A stretch of DNA of 49,990 bases from Prevotella sp. (GTDB lineage: Bacteria > Bacteroidota > Bacteroidia > Bacteroidales > Bacteroidaceae), in NCBI GenBank assembly GCA_022781445.1, contig JALETQ010000010.1:1-49990 (forward strand), read 5' to 3'. This document shows, in pieces, positions 43,565 to 49,990 of this stretch. A program made the translations under genes and the position numbers. Every line of letters begins with the position of its first letter. The stretch's first letter is position 1. The notes beneath the pieces were generated by a model that was given only the letters and a program-made list of their open reading frames with translations, made no database searches and had not been told where the DNA came from.

Positions 43565-44002
43565 ATGGATATGAATCAAGGAAAGAAAAAAGGATTTTGG
43601 GCTTCTTTGTTCGACAAGAAGTCCGATTCGTGTTGCACCGGACAACCGGTAAAATCATCCCTCCGTCGTCCCACCGAGCCATCTACAAGCAGTTGCTGCT
43701 GTGGCAATGCCGCATCTCCGACCGATGATGCAGCCCGTGACACCGCCCCCACTACCGGCGGCAACATAGCCGAAATCAAGATATTGGGTCCCGGCTGCGC
43801 CAAGTGCAAGTCGGCCTACGGAGTGGTCGAGCGGGTTATCCGCGACAATCACCTCGACATCAAGCTCACAAAAGTCGAAGACATCACAGAAATCATGGCT
43901 TACAACATTATCGGCACTCCGGCTGTCGTGGTAGACGAAGTAGTCAAAATCAAGGGAAGAGTGCCAACCGAGAAAGAAGTGCGCGTTCTGCTCGGCATCT
44001 GA
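43565..44002 (+). CDS. Thioredoxin-fold protein with Cys-rich linker (ArsE-like)
   Basis: The 145-residue cytoplasmic protein has a C-terminal thioredoxin_3-type domain (67-145) with GPGCAKC (Cys78, Cys81) and the cis-proline in GTPAVVVD (Pro119). The first 65 residues are a disordered-looking linker with two cysteine clusters, Cys23-Cys24 and Cys44-Cys45-Cys46, that could bind As(III) or metals. An upstream TTG opens the frame, but ATG 43565 is used. It follows the ArsG-like gene by 107 bases. Position and motif suggest an ArsE-type redox partner; direct function is unproven. Confidence 0.75.
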   Translation: MDMNQGKKKGFWASLFDKKSDSCCTGQPVKSSLRRPTEPSTSSCCCGNAASPTDDAARDTAPTTGGNIAEIKILGPGCAKCKSAYGVVERVIRDNHLDIKLTKVEDITEIMAYNIIGTPAVVVDEVVKIKGRVPTEKEVRVLLGI

Positions 44003-44208
44003 CACCCCGTCATTCCTGCCTCCGCCAATCCTGTCCGTTCACAATTATACCTCCCTCGGTGACATCTCCCTCACGATTCCGAGGTCTTTCGTTCGTCGTT
44101 TCGGATGAAGGGCAGACATTTCCACAAAGGGACGACGATATAGGCCAGGAAGTTTCGAGAACAGCGTGGAAGTAGACTTCTGTGGCATGATGGCCGGTTG
44201 TAAGTAAG

Positions 44209-44316
44209 CCCCCAATCGGTCATCGAGCGTTTGGTTTTACATTTCATACTGTTCATGGCACTTTCCCGTTCGGTATCGTTCGCTTATCGACTCGGATTAT
44301 CATGACCGATCGGGGT
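44209..44316 (-). repeat. Palindromic-ended dispersed repeat, short form (copy 7)
   Basis: Arms CCCCAATCGGTCAT (44210-44223) and ATGACCGATCGGGG (44302-44315) bound a 108-bp element. Read on the minus strand, the interior has CCGAGTCGATAAGCG and GGGAAAGTGCCATGAACAG as in the other short copy. It lies between two convergent genes. Bases 44003-44208 show nothing else. Confidence 0.8.
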
Positions 44317-44363
44317 CGAAGGACAGTATCCGGCATACCGGGGCATAGGACCGAAGCAAGAAG

Positions 44364-44396
44364 AAGGCGCAAAGGAAATTCTTTCCCTCGCGCCTT
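44364..44396 (-). terminator. Probable terminator of the DUF3332 gene
   Basis: Arms AAGGCGC (44364-44370) and GCGCCTT (44390-44396) enclose a smaller GGAAA/TTTCC stem. On the minus strand the hairpin is followed by CTTCTTGCTTC, moderately T-rich. Confidence 0.55.
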
Positions 44397-44423
44397 GTGG
44401 AACTGACCGCCGTTGGCGACCGG

Positions 44424-44972
44424 TTATCTCATGGCATAGCAACTGCCTTGCAGCAGCAATCTTGCCTGCATCAGTCCGGCGGCATCCTGTGTGAGGCGGA
44501 TGCTTTCGCCTGCCAGGGTACGCGTCTGAATGCTTCCGTCTTCATTGAATCTGAACAATTCGCGCGCCTGTCCTTCGGTTTCCATCAACCAGGCGTCATT
44601 GTCACGGTCGTAAACGAAACGATAGGACTTGCCGTCGGGATTGGTGATTTCATATCCGTCCTTGAGTGTTTTGACGGCATAGAACAATCCGTCCTCCCCT
44701 TTCACCTGTCGGGTTGTTCCCACACGGCTTGCCAAGGGATTGTCGCCCGTCCAGAATTCGATGGCATTGAGCACCAGCAAGTCGGCAGTTCCGCAGATGG
44801 CATAAGCCGGAGAAATGACAAGGAAGATAAGTTCGTTGAGGAATTTGTTACCGGTAGCATCTTTGTTCCATGATGCCAGTTTATTGAACAGTGGGAACGA
44901 ACCCACGCAGGAGGCGGCTGTCATGCCGGTAAGAGCAAGCCACACGATTACTTTCAGACTGCTTTTTTTCAT
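44424..44972 (-). CDS. DUF3332 family lipoprotein
   Basis: The 182-residue protein has a lipoprotein signal (lipobox AASC, Cys22) and matches DUF3332, a family found in Bacteroidetes and some Proteobacteria. Recognisable parts are SFPLFNKLASWNKDATGNKFLNE and the hydrophobic FLVISPAYAICGTADLLVLN segment. It may sit in the outer or inner membrane. Function is unknown. The frame extends upstream to 45008, but the -7 box at 45006-45013 makes ATG 44972 the start. Confidence 0.85.
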   Translation of the reverse strand: MKKSSLKVIVWLALTGMTAASCVGSFPLFNKLASWNKDATGNKFLNELIFLVISPAYAICGTADLLVLNAIEFWTGDNPLASRVGTTRQVKGEDGLFYAVKTLKDGYEITNPDGKSYRFVYDRDNDAWLMETEGQARELFRFNEDGSIQTRTLAGESIRLTQDAAGLMQARLLLQGSCYAMR

Positions 44973-45005
44973 GATTTGATGATTTAATGAGAAATGTGAT
45001 CGTTG

Positions 45006-45013
45006 CAAATATA
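45006..45013 (-). promoter_or_regulatory. -7 box of the DUF3332 gene
   Basis: On the minus strand the sequence reads TATATTTG, an exact consensus match, 33 bases before ATG 44972. Confidence 0.65.
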
Positions 45014-45057
45014 CACAAACGAGCGCAAAAAAACGGTTAGTTTCATGAAAAAAGCAT

Positions 45058-46602
45058 TCAGAAGAGGCAATTCACGCCAAATCGGAGTTCAAAGGTTCGG
45101 GTCCGCACACTGTCATGATACTTATATTTTGTGTTGCGAACAAAATAAGAAGCCGTCAGTTCGGCACACCATCCCTTCGCCAGAAACACCGACATCGAAG
45201 GCTCCATGACGAGCAGTTCGGCATTGCCGCGGTCACCTTGGGCATTGAGGAAAAGCGGATCGAGGGCGACAAGATCCTTCTTTTCGTAACCTTTCCACGT
45301 GAAAAGCCGGTAGTAATCGGTCTTGAACCTGAAGGTGACTATCTTGGGAAATTCCAGCGTCGTAAACGATTTGATGCTGAATCCGCTTCCCATGTTGTAG
45401 TCACGATTGATGACATTGTAGAAGTCGCTCTTCGAACCGCCCAGGATGATGGCATCGAGGAAGATGCTCTGTTCGAACTTCTTGAACCTTCCCATCGCCG
45501 GGAAGTCATAGATCAGTCCGGGACCGATGGAAGCCGCCTCCGAAATGAGATAGGGAGTTTCCTTCGTTCCGTCTTTCACGGGTTTGGAATTGTAGAAGTT
45601 GAAATGCTGATAGATGCCGAAGAGCACGTTCATGGTGGGTGTCTCGATGGCCTCGGCACCCCATATTCGTCCCAACAGGTGTACCGAATTGATGAGCGGT
45701 TGGTTGGCACTGAGGCCGAAAGTGGCTTCGGCGGTGAAATAGTCATAAGGCTTGTTGGCAACATTGTCAATGGGTCTGCCATACTCGATCGCCATTCCCA
45801 CAAACGGATTGTGCTCTCCGCGAAACAGAGCGCCCTCGTCGGCCAGATAGCGGCTACCCGTCTTGAGGATAATCTTCACGGGAATGGCATTATAATCATG
45901 GTATGCTCCGCCCGGTTTCACTTTCCACGCCTCGCCCGTGACAAGCCTGTTGAAGGTTTTCATGGGACAAATCACACCGGCAACTACCTCTCTCAGTACC
46001 CTGCTCAGTCCTCTGTCGCTCCGATTGAGGATGATGTCGGACAACCGGTACGACACTTCGCCCAGTGCCACGCCTCCGAAGGTAGTGGCAAACAGGTCAT
46101 TGATGGCAGGCGGTTCTGTCTCTCCCAGCTCCTCCCACATCAAACTGCCGCCCAAGACGAAGGGAACCGATGCGAAGAAATTCATGCCCGATGTCCTCGC
46201 CGAGGCATAGTAGAGGCTTCCGTGGTAAGGATGGGCAAACAGGTTGGTCGCAAAATTGTCGTTGTCCCACACCATGTGATGCGTCAAGTTGCGCCACATG
46301 TCCCTGGGATAAACCTTGGCATAGTCTTCACGGAGTACGAAACGGTCGATGGAATGTACCAGGAGATTGATGCCGGTCACTTCGAGTGCCGCCCTCCAAG
46401 GTCGTTTTTTGACTGTCTGAAAGGGCACCGTGTCGAGGTTGGCATTGAGGCGAAACCGCTCAAGGGAGGGCAGAAAGTCCTCCAAAGGCATCTTCACCAC
46501 CGTGTCGGCGGCAATCGTATCGATCGTTTCACCGGTGGTCTGTCCCACCGACAGAAGGATGTTGAGCAGGCAGACGATGCCTGCGAGGATAGCTTTTCTC
46601 AT
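45058..46602 (-). CDS. DUF3943 family outer-membrane protein, paralog 1
   Basis: The 514-residue protein has a signal peptide (about 1-20, ending SVGQ) and is probably an outer-membrane barrel, with alternating strands and a C-terminal LRFGVNCLF. It matches DUF3943 with the boxes HPYHGSLYYASARTSGMN and FGGVALGEVSYRLSDIIL. Function is unknown. The start ATG 46602 overlaps the end of the upstream paralog by four bases, so the two are coupled. An alternative upstream ATG at 46641 lies inside the preceding gene. Confidence 0.85.
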   Translation of the reverse strand: MRKAILAGIVCLLNILLSVGQTTGETIDTIAADTVVKMPLEDFLPSLERFRLNANLDTVPFQTVKKRPWRAALEVTGINLLVHSIDRFVLREDYAKVYPRDMWRNLTHHMVWDNDNFATNLFAHPYHGSLYYASARTSGMNFFASVPFVLGGSLMWEELGETEPPAINDLFATTFGGVALGEVSYRLSDIILNRSDRGLSRVLREVVAGVICPMKTFNRLVTGEAWKVKPGGAYHDYNAIPVKIILKTGSRYLADEGALFRGEHNPFVGMAIEYGRPIDNVANKPYDYFTAEATFGLSANQPLINSVHLLGRIWGAEAIETPTMNVLFGIYQHFNFYNSKPVKDGTKETPYLISEAASIGPGLIYDFPAMGRFKKFEQSIFLDAIILGGSKSDFYNVINRDYNMGSGFSIKSFTTLEFPKIVTFRFKTDYYRLFTWKGYEKKDLVALDPLFLNAQGDRGNAELLVMEPSMSVFLAKGWCAELTASYFVRNTKYKYHDSVRTRTFELRFGVNCLF

Positions 46603-48326
46603 TTGCCTAAAGTATATAACAAGCCCAAACGCACATCCCATGTTCGGGAATGTATGTCGGAATGGTGATCATATCGGCTGTGACGACCGAAGTACCGTCC
46701 GGTGAACGACAGTCCCAAACGTCTATACAGACGGGCATCGACACCCAGACTGACCTGCCATAGTCCCGTAACGCCGGCATCGCCCTGCGCACTCCATGTA
46801 CCCGGTTCGGTAGAAAGATCTATTTCCGAATAGTCTTTCCAAACGAAATAGCGGTAATATTCGGCAGAGAAATTCACGTTCAGGCGGTTGCGTATTGACA
46901 GCAAACTGTGCCATCTACAGGTAAAACCACTGCCGTTGGAGTAGGTTTTTTCGAGCAAGTTGTCGGGATAGTCGGTGATGACGGCACCCAACATCATGCC
47001 GCTGACGTGACATTCCTGCCGATACAACACCGTAGATGCACTGCCTGCCTCTCCGACGGTGCCCAATCCGATGGAAGCCGCCTCGACAAAGCGATAGGGA
47101 GACATCCCATTTGACATACTCTCACTGTTGAAATAATTGAAGTGTTGGTACAAACCGCCTTCCCATCGCCACCCTTTCTTGCTGAGAGCCACGGACGATA
47201 TGCGCCCCATGATGTTGAAACGGCTCACGATGGGCTGACCTTTCGCCGGGGTGACACTCATCGAAAAACGGAAAAAGTCGTAAGGATGGGTACACGAATG
47301 CGTCGTCACAGGATCTCCGTAGTCCACGTCCAAGTCGATGAACGGACTGTCGTGGGTGGCTTCGCCGACAGCGGCACGGTTGCCCGGCGGCACCTGCGAC
47401 AAGCCGCTTGCCGGAAGAGTGGCAGGCAACTGTGTACCCGGGGTCTCACCGAAATGGCGCGAACGGACGTCAATATGGCGCCAGCCCATTTTCAGAGATA
47501 CCTTGAAACGGGGCGGAATGACCTTCATCTGTCGCGGACAAGACTTCCAGCTACGTCCCTGCAACAGTCGGTTCACGCCACGCATGGGGTTGACGGCACC
47601 GCCTGCCACCTCACGAACGACACGCTCGAATCCCTCTGTGGTTTCGTCGAGGATGATGTCCGACAAACGGTGTGTTATCTCACCGAAGACTATTCCGCCG
47701 AAGGAAGTGGAAATCAGGTCATTGTATGAGATGGGTTCCATCTCGCCGGCAATCTCCCACATCAGGTTTCCGCCGATGCTTAATGCCGCCGATTGCCACA
47801 CGTTCATGCCGTTGGAGCGGGCCGCGTTGTAATATATACTGCCGTGATAGGGGTGATAATAGTAGTTGGTCGGCAGGTTGTCGCGATCCCAAAACAAGGC
47901 TTTGAAACGCACGTTCCGCCATACCGTTTCGGTCGTGACGTGTGCAAACGGCTCTTGCAACACATAGCGGTCGAAAGCCAGCAGCCCCACATTGACAATC
48001 GCTATCTGTGCGGCTGCCACCCAAGGTTTTCGCCGCAGGGGATGATCGTTGTTCAACATGTCCGAATAACACGTTGAAATGTGAAGTGTTCTCGACTTGC
48101 GTAACCAGTCTTTGCGCAACGAGTCGACCGACAGCGAGTCGGGTCTCGACGGCGATCCGTCCACGAGACATGACACGTCCGTTAGCACGTCGGTCGCCAA
48201 AGAATCACCCTCTTCACGTTCGGACGGCACCAACAACTTCCCGGCAGACAGTTCTTTGGTTCTTCGTGCCACGGATGGCATCGCACAGATGCACATCCAC
48301 AACACACAAATCATCCATTTGTTCAT
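46599..48326 (-). CDS. DUF3943 family outer-membrane protein, paralog 2
   Basis: The 575-residue protein has a signal peptide (about 1-20, ending SVAR), a variable N-terminal region (about 25-100) and the DUF3943 core with HPYHGSIYYNAARSNGMN and FGGIVFGEITHRLSDIIL. It is a clear paralog of the next gene downstream, differing by a longer N-terminus and an insertion around 280-330. The C-terminal half alternates aromatic strands, and it ends VRLGLLYTLGK. It starts 13 bases after the LA_2272-type gene and overlaps paralog 1 by four bases, so the three form one operon. Confidence 0.83.
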   Translation of the reverse strand: MNKWMICVLWMCICAMPSVARRTKELSAGKLLVPSEREEGDSLATDVLTDVSCLVDGSPSRPDSLSVDSLRKDWLRKSRTLHISTCYSDMLNNDHPLRRKPWVAAAQIAIVNVGLLAFDRYVLQEPFAHVTTETVWRNVRFKALFWDRDNLPTNYYYHPYHGSIYYNAARSNGMNVWQSAALSIGGNLMWEIAGEMEPISYNDLISTSFGGIVFGEITHRLSDIILDETTEGFERVVREVAGGAVNPMRGVNRLLQGRSWKSCPRQMKVIPPRFKVSLKMGWRHIDVRSRHFGETPGTQLPATLPASGLSQVPPGNRAAVGEATHDSPFIDLDVDYGDPVTTHSCTHPYDFFRFSMSVTPAKGQPIVSRFNIMGRISSVALSKKGWRWEGGLYQHFNYFNSESMSNGMSPYRFVEAASIGLGTVGEAGSASTVLYRQECHVSGMMLGAVITDYPDNLLEKTYSNGSGFTCRWHSLLSIRNRLNVNFSAEYYRYFVWKDYSEIDLSTEPGTWSAQGDAGVTGLWQVSLGVDARLYRRLGLSFTGRYFGRHSRYDHHSDIHSRTWDVRLGLLYTLGK

Positions 48327-48339
48327 CCTTTACCTTACA

Positions 48340-49350
48340 TCATTTGTAGTGTATCAGCAGGCCGCCTTCAACCAAGGCGCGGTTGCGATAGCTCTCGTTG
48401 CCACGGTAAAAACGGGTCATACCGTAACCGGTGGAGATGTATAATCCTAATATTTTATTGATTCGATAGTCTACATTGACATGCAGCTGCAGGGCGTAGA
48501 GGCGACGGGGACGCGTCACTTGCTCTGCCTCAAAGGTTTCGATGTGATAGTAACCCACGTCGCTGCTCACGCTCCAGCGCGGCGACAGGTCGAAATATTG
48601 CCCCAGACGGTAGTAGAGCGCACCCGAGAAACGGGCATCGAAGCCGATATAGTGGGTTCCGAAACCGATGATGCTGTAGGTGCTTCGGTTCTTGAACCGC
48701 AAGGCAAGGTTGATCTTTGTGCTGCTGCCGGCAAAGGTCATGAGGTCGATCCGTGTCGACGGATTGATGCTCACCAAGCCGAACTTGCACCCGATGGTGT
48801 CGCGACTGAAGTTGAACAAACCCACCTGCACACCCCGCGGATGACTGTCGGCGACATTGATCAGCCCCACCTGCACACCGTTGAGTATGCCGGCATAGTT
48901 GTAACCTGAAATCTGCACACCTCTGACGACACCGTCGGCGATGTTTGCCACGCCCGACAGCTGCATACCGCAGGCTATTCCGGGCGATACGGTGGTCACG
49001 CCTGCCAGCTGAACACCGTACAAAGGACGGGTAGTGATGGTGCTGATCATGGCAGCCTGCAGTCCTTTGGTGATTCCTGTCACCGACGCTATGCCCGACA
49101 GCTGCACCCCTCTCATCTCCTTTCCGGCACCGCTGTTGAGCAGGTTGATCTGCAAACCGCGGATGGAATCGACATATCCGAACAGTCCTACGACGAGATT
49201 TCCCACACGAGAGCCGTCGGTCGGGTTCGTGTGGTGACCTATTCCGATGTTCGCTATTCGGCGGGGAGTTTCCTGACCGTGCATCTTAAACGAAGCAATC
49301 GACAAACATAAGAGAATAAGAAAGAGTCTTTGTCGGAGATGAAACATCAT
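48340..49350 (-). CDS. LA_2272-type surface repeat protein
   Basis: The 336-residue protein has a signal peptide (about 1-26, ending MHGQ). Residues about 55-215 carry at least seven short repeats of the type G-V-Q-[LIV]-[SG]-x-[ILA] (for example RGVQLSGIASV, YGVQLAGVTTV, RGVQISGYN, NGVQVGLINV, RGVQVGLFN), as in the LA_2272/LA_2273 surface-repeat family. The C-terminal third looks like a short beta-barrel. The repeats may form a beta-solenoid. Function is unknown. The frame extends far upstream, but the -7 box sets ATG 49350. It is the first gene of the operon with two DUF3943 genes. Confidence 0.82.
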   Translation of the reverse strand: MMFHLRQRLFLILLCLSIASFKMHGQETPRRIANIGIGHHTNPTDGSRVGNLVVGLFGYVDSIRGLQINLLNSGAGKEMRGVQLSGIASVTGITKGLQAAMISTITTRPLYGVQLAGVTTVSPGIACGMQLSGVANIADGVVRGVQISGYNYAGILNGVQVGLINVADSHPRGVQVGLFNFSRDTIGCKFGLVSINPSTRIDLMTFAGSSTKINLALRFKNRSTYSIIGFGTHYIGFDARFSGALYYRLGQYFDLSPRWSVSSDVGYYHIETFEAEQVTRPRRLYALQLHVNVDYRINKILGLYISTGYGMTRFYRGNESYRNRALVEGGLLIHYK

Positions 49351-49372
49351 AGAACTCTGAAGTACAACGCCG

Positions 49373-49380
49373 CAAAGATA
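49373..49380 (-). promoter_or_regulatory. -7 box of the LA_2272-DUF3943 operon
   Basis: On the minus strand the sequence reads TATCTTTG, a consensus match, 22 bases before ATG 49350. A CAAA (TTTG on minus) lies about 22 bases upstream as a possible -33 element. Confidence 0.6.
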
Positions 49381-49479
49381 CAAAAAATCCGACAAAAAAA
49401 CACAAAACAGCGTAGGAATGACCTTCACAACGGTAACAACCGTCATCCAAAAGACTGACAAGATGCCGACGGAAAGACT

Positions 49480-49535
49480 AAAGGTGATCGGGAAACGGCA
49501 CGATATGCAGGGCCATACGCTCTCATGAACGATTC
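49480..49535 (+). repeat. Possible right-arm fragment of the palindromic-ended repeat
   Basis: GATCGGGAAACGGCACGATA, then ATACGCTCTCATGAACGATT, partly matches the right interior and arm of the family. No left arm was found, so this is a tentative, truncated copy. Confidence 0.35.
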
Positions 49536-49637
49536 GGCTTGAACTTTCCGGCCTGTGGAGCGAGTGAGGTTGAACCTCCCGAACATCAGCTTTCGAGAAA
49601 CCGTTAGTCGGCAGTCGGCAAACAAACGGGTACTCTT

Positions 49638-49703
49638 GCCCGGCCAAACCTGCCCTTTTACCCACTGAAAGTTCCCCTTCTACGCTTCAGAAGTCCCCCT
49701 TTT
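49638..49703 (-). repeat. 22-bp tandem repeat array (locus D, three units)
   Basis: The G-rich strand is minus. Units end at 49659, 49681 and 49703, an exact 22-base step. The two units nearer 49703 carry GGGG or GGGGG instead of GGGC, so this array is more diverged. The rest of the 49351-49815 gap has nothing else beyond the promoter and the repeat fragment above. Confidence 0.78.
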
Positions 49704-49815
49704 GCCGAAGCGTCTGGGCGGCAACTGAATAATGTTTGATACTCAATTACTTATAAGATTATTCCCGGTCGATGGACAATCCGACTGTTCGGACTCGCAA
49801 CGGAACTTCGTCCGG

Positions 49816-49990
49816 TCAGTTGCCGCGCTCTGCCCAGTCGCCACGGTCGAGATTCCGGTAGCCGATGGCTTCGGCAATGTGGTGCGACAGCACTTCTCCC
49901 TGCCCCTCGAGGTCGGCGATGGTGCGGGCCACCTTCAGGATGCGGCTGTAGGCGCGGGCACTCAGGCTGAACTTTTCCATGGCGATGCGC
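49816..49990 (-). CDS. YifB/ComM family Mg-chelatase-like AAA ATPase, C-terminal end
   Basis: Only the last 57 residues lie in the window; the gene continues past the right edge. The segment [20 protein letters not shown], then [10 protein letters not shown] and [13 protein letters not shown], matches the Mg_chelatase_C domain of YifB/ComM proteins. ComM is a helicase that aids branch migration during natural transformation, though many YifB homologues are uncharacterised. The stop is at 49816-49818. Confidence 0.88.
   Translation of the reverse strand, partial: RIAMEKFSLSARAYSRILKVARTIADLEGQGEVLSHHIAEAIGYRNLDRGDWAERGN

Noticed and set aside
45115..46668. Open frame of 517 codons on the plus strand
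   Set aside because: Antisense to DUF3943 paralog 1, whose family motifs and coupling to its neighbour are clear.

Overview
The window reads as chromosomal DNA of a Bacteroidales bacterium, most likely Prevotella-like (Prevotellaceae). The grounds are a type IX secretion core (porP-gldK-gldL-gldM-gldN), a SusC/SusD pair, several Bacteroidetes-only families (DUF4290, DUF4294, DUF3332, DUF3943, PorP/SprF), and many upstream regions carrying the Bacteroidetes -7 box TAnnTTTG. Base composition is near half G+C by eye. There are no rRNA or tRNA genes, no phage or integrase genes, no transposase and no CRISPR array that I can see. Coding is mostly core metabolism and envelope biology; gaps between genes are large and rich in repeats.

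Layout. 0.2-1.6 kb: aspartase (minus). 2.2-4.3 kb: an extended SDR epimerase and an AUR1/PAP2-type membrane enzyme (plus). 4.7-10.9 kb: a minus-strand core block in reading order tsaB, DUF4290, murA, rimM, dxr, rseP. 11.0-15.2 kb: yicC (plus), then a VanX-like dipeptidase, DUF4294, comF and recX (minus). 15.6-18.1 kb: hybrid cluster protein and a hemerythrin/Ric-like protein, a nitrosative/oxidative stress pair. 18.5-22.3 kb: a Ca2+-type P-ATPase (minus) divergent from ferritin. 22.6-27.6 kb: Nudix hydrolase, a secreted alpha/beta hydrolase lacking its nucleophile serine, dapB, lepB and a WbqC-family protein. 27.9-34.7 kb: the T9SS core operon plus a beta-barrel protein. 36.1-41.7 kb: SusC-SusD-lipoprotein uptake operon without glycan enzymes. 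42.3-44.0 kb: an ArsF/ArsG/thioredoxin trio resembling the distal part of Bacteroides ars operons. 44.4-49.4 kb: a DUF3332 lipoprotein, then a three-gene operon (LA_2272-type repeat protein and two tandem DUF3943 paralogs). The window closes inside the C-terminus of a YifB/ComM-type AAA ATPase.

Between the genes lie two dispersed repeat families. The first is a tandem repeat with an exact 22-bp period (unit AAAAGGGCAGGTTTTG followed by six variable bases), seen at four intergenic loci with three or four units each. The second is a palindromic-ended element with arms like AACCCAAATCGGTCATGAGA and no coding capacity. It occurs as a long form of about 190-200 bp, a short form of about 107 bp and a hairpin-only form of about 50 bp, at seven or more intergenic sites, often where two genes converge. 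These repeats are the most striking structures in the window that ordinary genes do not explain.

Two catalytic-site changes also stand out. MurA carries Asp instead of Cys at the fosfomycin-target position, and the alpha/beta hydrolase at 23.3 kb has Gly where the nucleophile Ser should be. Several start codons were moved from the longest open frame because the -7 box lies inside or downstream of the apparent N-terminus.
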